A DNA stretch of 5,042 nucleotides from JABDPF01 sp036351575 (GTDB taxonomy: Bacteria; Pseudomonadota; Gammaproteobacteria; Xanthomonadales; SZUA-36), in contig JAZBPJ010000019.1 in assembly GCA_036351575.1 (NCBI GenBank), forward strand, positions 1 through 5,042. Direction: 5' to 3'. The translations under genes and the position numbers were made by a program. Below, piece after piece: positions 1 to 5,042 of the stretch. The notes under the pieces are model-generated. The model worked only from the letters and a program-made list of their open reading frames with translations. It did no database searches and was not told the DNA's origin. The first letter of the stretch is position 1; the number at the start of each line of letters is the position of its first letter.

Positions 1-144
1 CTGGGTGCGGAAAACCTGTTCGACAAGGTTTACCGCGATCACCTGGGGGGCTATAACAGGGTTCGGACAAGCGACATACCCGTGGGCGAGCGCATCGTCA
101 GCATGGGAAGGAACATCTACCTGAAACTCGATGCCAGTTGGTGA
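1..144 (+). CDS. TonB-dependent outer-membrane receptor, C-terminal end only (5' truncated by window)
   Basis: The first reading frame is open from base 1 and gives 47 residues before TGA at 142-144. It begins LGAENLFDKVYRDHLGGYNR and continues through an IPVGER segment to GRNIYLKLDASW. The ENLFDK-Y pattern followed by a G-RN-Y-L strand is the usual end of TonB-dependent receptors: the last strands of the 22-strand outer-membrane barrel that imports siderophores, metal complexes, cobalamin or other scarce substrates using TonB-ExbBD energy. The final residue is Trp where Phe is commoner; an aromatic C-terminus is what outer-membrane assembly needs. The plug domain and TonB box lie outside the window, so the substrate cannot be told. 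The stop lies inside the next gene (14-base overlap), suggesting shared transcription with the sensor kinase. The family call is fairly sure; the substrate is unknown. Confidence 0.8.
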   Translation: MGAENLFDKVYRDHLGGYNRVRTSDIPVGERIVSMGRNIYLKLDASW

Positions 145-1384
145 ACCCGGAAAATCGACCACGCTTTCGCGGCAAAACCTGCTGCGGCTCTGGTCGATCC
201 GCAGCATATTGTTGATGGTGCTCATTGTTGCCCTGACCTGGCTGAGCGACTTCACGGAATACGAACTGCCCTGGACGCCCCTGTGGGCCCTGGTACTCGG
301 CCTGGGCCTGCTGAACGTGGCCTTGCTGTACCGCCTGTGGCTGCCCGCGCCGGTGACAGCGGTTGAATTTTTCGCCAACCTGCTGCTGGATATCGTGTTT
401 CTTTCCGCCGTGCTGTACTTCAGCGGCGGGCCATCCAACCCGCTGGTCAGTTTTTACCTGATACCGGTGATCGTCAGCGCCGCGTTGCTCAGCGTGCGCC
501 ATACCGGCATCGTCGCCGCCGCGGCGGTCGCCAGTTACACCGTGCTCTTCAACTGGCACCGGCCGTTCGAGCTGTTCGGCACGATGGGCCAGGAGGGCAT
601 GAACGCGCACATGATCGGCATGTGGCTGAATTTCGTATTCAGCGCGCTGCTGATCGCCTGGTTCGTCGCGCGCATGGCGCAGTCGATGCGCGGCCAGCAC
701 GACGCGATGCTGCGGGTGCGCGCAGAAGCGGCGCGCAACGAAACCCTCATCGGCGTGGCAGGAATCGCCGCCGGCGCGGCGCACGAGCTGCGCACACCGC
801 TGGCCACGATGACGGTGCTGACCGATGAGCTGCAAGGCGAACACCCCGAACTGGCCGAGGACCTGGCCCTGATGCAGCAGCAGCTGGACCGCTGCGACGC
901 CATCCTCGGCGAACTCGTTACCCTGACCGCCCAGGGCGAGGGCATGCAGCGCGGCACGCTGGCGGCCCTGGTGTTCGCACTGGTCGACAAGTGGCGCATC
1001 GCGCGGCCGGAAATCCGGCTGCAGGTGGACTGTGACGCCAGCGCCGAAGACACCGCCATCGCTTTTGACCAGAGCCTGCATCACGCCCTGATGAACCTGC
1101 TGCACAACGCCGCCGACGCCAGCCCGCAGCAGGTCTCGCTGGAGGCGAGGGCGGATGGCGGGCAGGCGCTGATCGTGGTGCAGGATCGCGGCGAGGGCAT
1201 TCCCGCCGATATCGCCGAGGCGCTGGGCCGCCGTTTCGTCAGCCGCAAGGATGGCGGGCTGGGACTGGGCGTGTTGATTTCCAGCGCCTCCATCGAGCGC
1301 CTGGACGGACAGCTGACCCTGCTGGATCGCGAGGGCGGCGGTACGCGCTGGGAAGTTCGGCTGCCGCGGGTTGATGCACCATGA
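131..1384 (+). CDS. regB: RegB/PrrB/ActS-like redox-responsive membrane sensor histidine kinase
   Basis: This 417-residue protein has about six hydrophobic segments (near residues 25-39, 49-70, 79-98, 105-120, 125-141 and 162-181), then a HisKA and an HATPase domain. GGPSNPL (99-105) matches the RegB quinone-site motif GGxxNPF except for Leu in place of the last Phe. The phosphorylation motif is AAGAAHELRTPLATM with His218. Cys255 in QQQLDRCDAIL sits where RegB has its redox-active cysteine. The ATP site shows an N box (NLLHNAADAS, 322-331), G1 (DRGEGIP, 352-358) and G2 (GGLGLGV, 375-381). In known family members, quinone redox state and cysteine oxidation control autophosphorylation and transfer to RegA. 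The start is well fixed: an in-frame TGA lies at 122-124 and no other plausible start precedes the first membrane segment. No strong ribosome site is seen, so coupling to the receptor gene is likely. It overlaps the regulator by ATGA. Departures from the family are Arg221 after HEL, where RegB usually has Gly, and Leu105. Confidence 0.88.
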   Translation: MPVGEPGKSTTLSRQNLLRLWSIRSILLMVLIVALTWLSDFTEYELPWTPLWALVLGLGLLNVALLYRLWLPAPVTAVEFFANLLLDIVFLSAVLYFSGGPSNPLVSFYLIPVIVSAALLSVRHTGIVAAAAVASYTVLFNWHRPFELFGTMGQEGMNAHMIGMWLNFVFSALLIAWFVARMAQSMRGQHDAMLRVRAEAARNETLIGVAGIAAGAAHELRTPLATMTVLTDELQGEHPELAEDLALMQQQLDRCDAILGELVTLTAQGEGMQRGTLAALVFALVDKWRIARPEIRLQVDCDASAEDTAIAFDQSLHHALMNLLHNAADASPQQVSLEARADGGQALIVVQDRGEGIPADIAEALGRRFVSRKDGGLGLGVLISSASIERLDGQLTLLDREGGGTRWEVRLPRVDAP

Positions 1385-1917
1385 GTGGCCGGCGGCTGTT
1401 GCTGGTCGACGACGACACGGCCTTCCTGCAGGTTCTTTCGCGCGCGCTGGAGCGGCGTGGTTTCGAAGTGCTGACGGCCGAGACCGCGGATAAAGCGCTC
1501 GCAACCGCCCGCGCGGCGCGTCCGCAGTTCGCGTTGGTCGACCTGAAGCTGCAGGAAAGTTCGGGCCTGGACCTGGTGCCGCAGCTGGCCGAAATGGACC
1601 CGAACATGGTCATCGTGGTGCTGACCGGATACGGCAGCATCACCACGGCCGTTACCGCCATCAAGCGCGGCGCGGCCAACTACCTCTCAAAACCGGTGCG
1701 CGTGGAAGAAGTGATCTCGGCGCTGGGCGAACCCGAACCCGGGGCTGCGCCGAAAGAGGACGACTACAGCCCGATGTCGGTCGAGCGCGTCGAGTGGGAA
1801 CACATCCAGAAGGTGCTGCAGGAGAACGACGGCAACATTTCCGCCACCGCGCGCAGCCTGGGCATGCACCGGCGCACGCTGCAGCGCAAGCTGGCCAAGA
1901 AGCCGCGCTCCGAGTGA
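1381..1917 (+). CDS. regA: RegA/PrrA/ActR-like response regulator with Fis-type helix-turn-helix
   Basis: This 178-residue protein matches the usual length of RegA/PrrA/ActR. The receiver domain (about 4-115) has the acidic cluster Asp10-Asp12 in LLLVDDDTAF, phosphoacceptor Asp54 in ALVDLKLQESSGLD, Thr82 in VVLTGYGSITTAVTA, and Lys104 in YLSKPVR. The C-terminal region opens with MSVERVEWEHIQKVL, a near-signature of the RegA family, and ends in a Fis-type helix-turn-helix (about 153-172, ISATARSLGMHRRTLQRKLA). In family members the phosphorylated protein binds DNA and tunes respiration, redox-balance, carbon- or nitrogen-fixation genes. The short linker (about 116-131) has scattered prolines rather than the run of four reported for Rhodobacter RegA. 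The ATG shares four bases with the kinase stop and lacks an obvious ribosome site, so translational coupling with the kinase is inferred. No senC/prrC gene lies between the two, unlike the Rhodobacter locus. Confidence 0.9.
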   Translation: MSGRRLLLVDDDTAFLQVLSRALERRGFEVLTAETADKALATARAARPQFALVDLKLQESSGLDLVPQLAEMDPNMVIVVLTGYGSITTAVTAIKRGAANYLSKPVRVEEVISALGEPEPGAAPKEDDYSPMSVERVEWEHIQKVLQENDGNISATARSLGMHRRTLQRKLAKKPRSE

Positions 1918-1932
1918 AAACCCCTGCCGGCG

Positions 1933-1963
1933 TTTACTGATTCACCAGTCCTTCGGTTAAACT
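1933..1963 (+). promoter_or_regulatory. Weak candidate sigma-70 promoter upstream of trpG
   Basis: The 77-base gap between regA and trpG is less GC-rich than its surroundings. It holds TTTACT (1933-1938, 4 of 6 to TTGACA) and TAAACT (1958-1963, 4 of 6 to TATAAT) separated by 19 bases, a long spacer. An AGGAA at 1980-1984 lies 10 bases before the trpG ATG and is a plausible ribosome site. No leader peptide rich in Trp codons and no attenuator hairpin is visible. The trp genes could instead be read through from regBA. The call is tentative. Confidence 0.25.
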
Positions 1964-1994
1964 CTGCGTTTCGTCCACGAGGAACGGCATCCGA

Positions 1995-2588
1995 ATGATC
2001 CTGATGATCGACAACTACGACTCCTTCACCTACAACCTGGTGCAGTACCTGGGTGAGCTCGGTGCGGAAGTCGAGACCGTGCGCAACGACGCGGTGACCC
2101 TCTCGGACATCATCGGCATGAAGCCGCAAGGCATCGTTATCTCGCCCGGGCCGTGCACGCCGAACGAGGCGGGCGTGTGCCTGGAAGTGGTCGCCAAGCT
2201 GGGCCGCAGTTACCCGATTTTCGGCGTCTGCCTGGGACACCAGTGCATTGGCCAGGCCTTCGGCGCCGAGATCGTGCGCGCCGATAGAGTGATGCACGGC
2301 AAGACCTCGATGATCGTGCACCGCAACCAGGGCGTATTCGCCGGACTGCCGATGCCTTTCGAGGCCACGCGTTACCATTCACTGGTAATTCGTCCGGATT
2401 CCCTGCCGGACTCGCTGCAGATGATGGCCTGGACCGAGGAAGAGAACGGGCACCAGATCATGGGAGTGAAACATGCGCAATTCAATATCCAGGGTGTGCA
2501 ATTTCACCCGGAATCGATCCTGACCCGCCCCGGACACGATCTGCTGCGAAACTTCCTGTTGTCAATCAGCCCGGAATACGCAGCGTAG
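1995..2588 (+). CDS. trpG: Anthranilate synthase component II, glutamine amidotransferase subunit
   Basis: This 197-residue class I glutamine amidotransferase releases ammonia from glutamine and passes it to TrpE, which makes anthranilate from chorismate in the first committed step of tryptophan synthesis in the cytosol. It opens MILMIDNYDSFTYNLVQYLG, the classic TrpG/PabA start. It has the oxyanion-loop motif SPGPCTP (50-56), nucleophile Cys79 in FGVCLGHQ, HGKTS (101-105), and the His171/Glu173 pair in VQFHPESI, so the catalytic triad is complete. Length is normal for the unfused form; there is no fusion to TrpD as in enteric bacteria. The start at the first ATG fits the family N-terminus and the AGGAA 10 bases upstream. 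trpE is not adjacent. The protein could be the shared partner of both TrpE and PabB (folate synthesis), because TrpG and PabA are hard to separate by sequence; clustering with trpD and trpC favours the tryptophan role. Confidence 0.95.
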   Translation: MILMIDNYDSFTYNLVQYLGELGAEVETVRNDAVTLSDIIGMKPQGIVISPGPCTPNEAGVCLEVVAKLGRSYPIFGVCLGHQCIGQAFGAEIVRADRVMHGKTSMIVHRNQGVFAGLPMPFEATRYHSLVIRPDSLPDSLQMMAWTEEENGHQIMGVKHAQFNIQGVQFHPESILTRPGHDLLRNFLLSISPEYAA

Positions 2589-2602
2589 AACGGAATCCGC
2601 CC

Positions 2603-3631
2603 ATGGAAATCAAGCAGGCCCTGGCTCACATCGCGAGCGGCAACGATCTTTCAACCACCGAGATGCAGGCCGTCATGGGTCAGATCATGACCGGCGAAGC
2701 CACCCAGGCCCAGATCGGCGCCTTCCTGATGGGTTTGCGCGTGAAGGGCGAAACCATCGATGAAATCACCGGGGCCGTCAAGGTAATGCGCCAACTCGCT
2801 TCCAGGGTGGAAGTCAGCGGCCCGCACATGGTGGACATCGTGGGCACTGGGGGTGACGGCGCCAACCTGTTCAACGTTTCCACCGCCTCCGCCTTCGTGG
2901 TGGCGGCCGGCGGCGGCAGCGTGGCCAAGCACGGCAACCGCTCGGTGTCGTCCAGTTCGGGCAGTGCCGACGTGCTGGAAGCGGCTGGCGTCTCGCTGGA
3001 CCTGACCACCCGGCAGGTGGCCGAGTGCGTGCAAAAAGTAGGCGTGGGATTCATGTTCGCCCCGCAGCACCACAGCGCGATGCGTTACGCCATTGGCCCG
3101 CGCAGGGAAATGGGCATGCGCACGATCTTCAACGTGCTCGGGCCGATGACCAACCCGGCCGGGGTCACCCGCCTGCTGGTGGGTGTTTACGACGCCTCGC
3201 TGTGCCGCCCGGTGGCGGAGGTGCTCAACCGCCTGGGCGCCGAGCACGTGATGGTGGTGCGCTCGGACGACGGCCTGGACGAAATCAGCACCGCGGCGCC
3301 CACCCGCGTGGTTGAGGCGCGGCGCGGCGAGGTCAGCGAGTACGTGCTGACACCCGAGGAGGCGGGCGTGGAAACCACCAGCCTGGACGGGCTGGAAGTG
3401 CGGGGCGCGCAGGAATCGCTGGACCTGATCCGCAAAGCGCTGTCCGGCGCCGCCGGGGATCTTGCCGAGCGGGCCCGCAGCTTGGTGGCCCTGAACGCCG
3501 GCGCCGCGCTGTACGTGGCCGGGCTGCAGCCCGACGTGAAATCAGGGGTGGCGGAGGCGCAGCGCCTGATGCGAAGCGGCTTGCCCTGGGCGCGCCTCGA
3601 GGCCCTGGCCGACCTGACCTCGAAGATGTGA
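2603..3631 (+). CDS. trpD: Anthranilate phosphoribosyltransferase
   Basis: This enzyme transfers the phosphoribosyl group of PRPP to anthranilate, giving phosphoribosylanthranilate, the second step of tryptophan synthesis. The 342-residue length is typical of the unfused enzyme. An N-terminal helical part (about 1-65) is followed by the PRPP-binding glycine loop VGTGGDG (80-86), NVSTASAFVVAAGG (91-104), KHGNRS (109-114), SGSADVLEA (119-127), NVLGPMTNP (177-185), the magnesium-binding DGLDE (223-227) and NAGAALY (298-304). All active-site motifs are intact. The ATG lies 14 bases after the trpG stop, giving an operon-like spacing; only a weak GGAA is seen upstream, so reinitiation after trpG may help. 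The stop is followed within a few bases by a REP-like palindrome. Nothing suggests breakage or transfer. Confidence 0.96.
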   Translation: MEIKQALAHIASGNDLSTTEMQAVMGQIMTGEATQAQIGAFLMGLRVKGETIDEITGAVKVMRQLASRVEVSGPHMVDIVGTGGDGANLFNVSTASAFVVAAGGGSVAKHGNRSVSSSSGSADVLEAAGVSLDLTTRQVAECVQKVGVGFMFAPQHHSAMRYAIGPRREMGMRTIFNVLGPMTNPAGVTRLLVGVYDASLCRPVAEVLNRLGAEHVMVVRSDDGLDEISTAAPTRVVEARRGEVSEYVLTPEEAGVETTSLDGLEVRGAQESLDLIRKALSGAAGDLAERARSLVALNAGAALYVAGLQPDVKSGVAEAQRLMRSGLPWARLEALADLTSKM

Positions 3632-3636
3632 CAACT

Positions 3637-3660
3637 GTCGCGCGCATGGCGCGCTCCTGC
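3637..3660 (-). repeat. Single REP-like palindrome between trpD and trpC
   Basis: Read on the minus strand from 3660, the sequence is GCAGGAG leading into a six-base stem GCGCGC (3654-3649), a CAT loop and the returning GCGCGC (3645-3640), then GAC. This closely follows the layout of REP elements in Pseudomonas and Xanthomonadaceae, which have a GTAGGAG or GTGGGAG head joined to a GC-rich hairpin ending in GCGA(C). Here the second base of the head is C instead of T. Such elements are non-autonomous repeats spread by RAYT transposases and usually lie just outside coding regions, as this one does, six bases after the trpD stop. It may protect the trpD mRNA end or bind gyrase or IHF, as shown for other REPs. 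No T-run follows on the + strand, so it is not a standard terminator. Only one copy is visible, so family membership is inferred. Confidence 0.45.
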
Positions 3661-3671
3661 GAGCTGACCTT

Positions 3672-3680
3672 TGCTAGAAT
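3672..3680 (+). promoter_or_regulatory. Extended -10 promoter for trpC
   Basis: TGCTAGAAT at 3672-3680 is a full extended -10 element (TGn followed by TAGAAT, 5 of 6 to TATAAT). It sits in a locally AT-richer patch, with a predicted transcription start near 3687 and a leader of about 25 bases to the trpC ATG at 3712. No recognisable -35 hexamer lies 16-18 bases upstream; that place is filled by the REP-like hairpin, but extended -10 promoters can work without one. It implies that trpC and the gene behind it can be transcribed separately from trpGD. Confidence 0.5.
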
Positions 3681-3711
3681 CGCGGTTTACGCTGCGCCAA
3701 CAAATCAACCT

Positions 3712-4521
3712 ATGCCTGACATCCCGTCCATCCTGCAGAAAATCCTCGCCACCAAGGCCGAGGAAGTCGCGTTGCGCCGTTCACGGCGCCCGCTTAAGGA
3801 ATTGCGCGCGGCCGCACGGGACTGCCCGCAGGCCCGTGGCTTCGCCGAGCGCCTGCGCATCCTGGCGCAAACGGGGCCGGCCGTGATCGCGGAAGTCAAA
3901 AAGGCTTCGCCCAGCGCCGGCGTGATCCGCGCCGATTTCAGCCCCGTGATGATCGCCGAAAGCTACGAGGCCGCCGGCGCCGCCTGCCTCTCGGTGCTGA
4001 CCGACGAGCAGTATTTCCAGGGCAGCGACGACTGCCTGCGTGAAGCCCGCGGAGCCTGCGCCCTGCCGGTGCTGCGCAAGGATTTCCTGGTGGACCCCTG
4101 GCAGGTATTCGAATCCCGCGTGCTGGGCGCCGACTGCGTGCTGCTGATTGCCGCCGCGATGAGCCGCGGCCAGTTGCAGGACCTGGACGGACTGGCGCGC
4201 GAGGCCGGCCTGGATGTGCTGGTCGAAGTACATGACGGCGACGAGCTGGCCGATGCACTGCAAACCGGTGCGAACCTGCTGGGCGTGAACAACCGCGACC
4301 TGCACACCTTCAGCACCGACCTCGGAACCTCCGAGCGCCTGTACCCGCTGGTGCCCGACGACCGCGTGTTTGTCACCGAGAGCGGCATCCACACGTCCGC
4401 GGACGTCGCGCGCCTGCGAGCAGCCGGCATCGATACGTTCCTGGTTGGCGAAGCCTTCATGCGCGAGGACGACCCCGGCGCAGCGCTGCGCCGCCTGTTT
4501 TTTGAAGGAGATTCGGCATGA
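3712..4521 (+). CDS. trpC: Indole-3-glycerol phosphate synthase
   Basis: This single-domain TIM-barrel enzyme of 269 residues closes the indole ring of carboxyphenylaminodeoxyribulose phosphate with loss of CO2 and water. The catalytic residues are all present at the right spacing: Glu61 and Lys63 in VIAEVKKASPS, Lys123 in LRKDFLVD, Glu172 in LVEVHDG, Asn193 in GVNNRDL and Ser224 in VTESGIH, with the phosphate-binding end FLVGEAFM (243-250). It is not fused to TrpF. The frame stays open 28 codons upstream to an ATG at 3628, but that stretch overlaps trpD, crosses the REP-like element and promoter, and does not resemble the family; MPDIPSILQKILATKAEEVA from 3712 matches the normal N-terminus. 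The ribosome site before 3712 is weak. The stop overlaps the next gene by ATGA. Confidence 0.95.
   Translation: MPDIPSILQKILATKAEEVALRRSRRPLKELRAAARDCPQARGFAERLRILAQTGPAVIAEVKKASPSAGVIRADFSPVMIAESYEAAGAACLSVLTDEQYFQGSDDCLREARGACALPVLRKDFLVDPWQVFESRVLGADCVLLIAAAMSRGQLQDLDGLAREAGLDVLVEVHDGDELADALQTGANLLGVNNRDLHTFSTDLGTSERLYPLVPDDRVFVTESGIHTSADVARLRAAGIDTFLVGEAFMREDDPGAALRRLFFEGDSA
4505..4510 (+). promoter_or_regulatory. Strong ribosome binding site for the gene after trpC
   Basis: AAGGAG lies inside the last codons of trpC, seven bases before the ATG at 4518. It is the best Shine-Dalgarno match in the window. It settles the start of the downstream secreted-protein gene, and with the ATGA overlap it points to translation coupled to trpC but also efficient in its own right. 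Confidence 0.7.
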
Positions 4522-5042
4522 GACACCTGGCCATCCTCGCTTGCCTGTTGCTGGCCCCGCTGGCGGTACAGGCAGAAATCCCGCCGGAGACCCGCTGGGC
4601 AGATCCCTCGCACGTGAGCCTGGATATCGAGTTCCCCGGCGACGGCTACCACGCCAACTGGGAGCTGTTCCGCTGCGATTGCGGCGATTTGCTGGTGCAT
4701 TCCGAGCTGCAGGCGGGCGGCGACTCGGAAGTCGGCGAAACCCTGATGGTGCAGCGGCGCGTGGTGCTGAGCCGCGGTTTCGGTGATCAGCAGGAAGAAC
4801 TGGGCGCCTCGCTGGATGCGCCGGCGCTGATGATGCAGTTGACCGCGCGCCTGCTGGACCGCGCCGAACCGGGCGGACCGTCGAAAGTCACCGCTGTGAC
4901 CGGCGTGGAAGCCAGGGAAGAAATCATGAACATCATGCTCGATACCGGCACCGCGGTGGGCGGTTTCCAGGCCCCGTGGTCGGTGAAAGGGCGCCTGGAG
5001 CATGCCGGCGACACGCGCCGCCGCTTCGATCTGAAGTTCACC
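4518..5042 (+). CDS. Secreted protein of unknown function, 3' end beyond the window
   Basis: The frame is open from ATG 4518 to the last base, giving 175 residues without a stop. I do not recognise the family. Residues 1-19 look like a Sec signal peptide: MRHL, a hydrophobic core AILACLLLAPLAV, and a signal peptidase I site VQA before Glu20. The mature part should reach the periplasm or beyond. It is fairly acidic, with a CxC pair (Cys53, Cys55) in LFRCDCGDLLV, then mixed polar segments, EEIMNIMLDTGTAVGG (134-149) and WSVKGRLEHAGDTRRRFDLK (154-173), which look like beta-rich sequence. Codon use and GC match the neighbours and third positions are strongly GC-biased, supporting a real gene. The start is supported by AAGGAG seven bases upstream and the ATGA overlap with the trpC stop. 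Co-expression with trpC need not mean a tryptophan role. Cys9 is too close to the N-terminus for a convincing lipoprotein site. Confidence 0.75.
   Translation, partial: MRHLAILACLLLAPLAVQAEIPPETRWADPSHVSLDIEFPGDGYHANWELFRCDCGDLLVHSELQAGGDSEVGETLMVQRRVVLSRGFGDQQEELGASLDAPALMMQLTARLLDRAEPGGPSKVTAVTGVEAREEIMNIMLDTGTAVGGFQAPWSVKGRLEHAGDTRRRFDLKFT

Noticed and set aside
98..1504. Minus-strand open frame of 468 codons opposite the kinase gene
   Set aside because: It is antisense to a well-supported RegB gene; the product is rich in Arg, Gln, His and Ala, has no recognisable domain, and is typical of shadow frames in GC-rich DNA.
1936..1949. Small inverted repeat ACTG...CAGT between regA and trpG as a terminator
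   Set aside because: The stem is only four base pairs with a six-base loop and no T-run follows; it is too weak to call.
1918..1994. Tryptophan leader peptide or attenuator before trpG
   Set aside because: No short frame with clustered Trp codons and no pair of competing hairpins is visible in the 77 bases.
3640..3654. GCGCGC hairpin after trpD as an intrinsic terminator
   Set aside because: The stem is GC-rich, but the + strand downstream is CTCCTGCGAGC with no T-run, so the REP-like reading fits better.
3628..3711. N-terminal extension of trpC from ATG 3628
   Set aside because: The 28 extra codons overlap the trpD stop, run through the REP-like hairpin and the promoter, and match no TrpC N-terminus; ATG 3712 does.
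4518..4546. Lipoprotein signal with Cys9 in the secreted protein
   Set aside because: Only eight residues precede Cys9 and the hydrophobic core continues after it; the VQA site before Glu20 is a better cleavage site.
3963..5003. Minus-strand open frame of 346 codons opposite trpC and the secreted-protein gene
   Set aside because: It covers a gene with all catalytic residues intact on the + strand, and its own translation is low-complexity with many Ser, Arg and Ala residues.

Overview
This 5,042-base, GC-rich window (roughly 63% by eye) is ordinary chromosomal sequence from a proteobacterium, most likely a gammaproteobacterium of the Xanthomonadales/Chromatiales/Woeseiales kind. The signs are unfused trpG-trpD-trpC in that order, a RegB/RegA (PrrB/PrrA-type) redox two-component pair, a TonB-dependent receptor, and a REP-like palindrome resembling those of pseudomonads and xanthomonads. 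The taxon is inferred. All genes lie on the + strand and are tightly packed.

Layout. (1) Positions 1-144 hold the last 47 codons of a TonB-dependent outer-membrane receptor. (2) 131-1384 encodes a RegB/PrrB-like membrane sensor histidine kinase whose start overlaps the receptor by 14 bases. (3) 1381-1917 encodes its RegA/PrrA/ActR-like response regulator, overlapping the kinase by ATGA. (4) A 77-base gap with only a weak candidate promoter leads to trpG (1995-2588). (5) trpD (2603-3631) follows 14 bases later. (6) An 80-base gap holds a single REP-like hairpin and a good extended -10 promoter for trpC. (7) trpC is best started at 3712, ending at 4521. (8) From 4518 to the window edge runs the open 5' part of an unrecognised gene for a secreted protein, coupled to trpC by an ATGA overlap and a strong Shine-Dalgarno site.

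How the genes work together. Receptor, kinase and regulator look like one transcription unit. In other proteobacteria, RegB senses the redox state of quinones and a reactive cysteine, and RegA adjusts respiratory and energy genes; the overlap here hints that the receptor's substrate uptake and this redox switch are expressed together. TrpG, TrpD and TrpC cover glutamine amide transfer for anthranilate synthase, phosphoribosyl transfer to anthranilate, and indole-3-glycerol phosphate formation. The partner trpE is not in the window.

No CRISPR array, tRNA, rRNA, insertion sequence or phage gene was seen, and no clearly new system. The points most worth a second look are the receptor-kinase-regulator overlap, changes in RegB signature residues, the REP-like element beside the trpC promoter, and the unknown secreted protein behind trpC.
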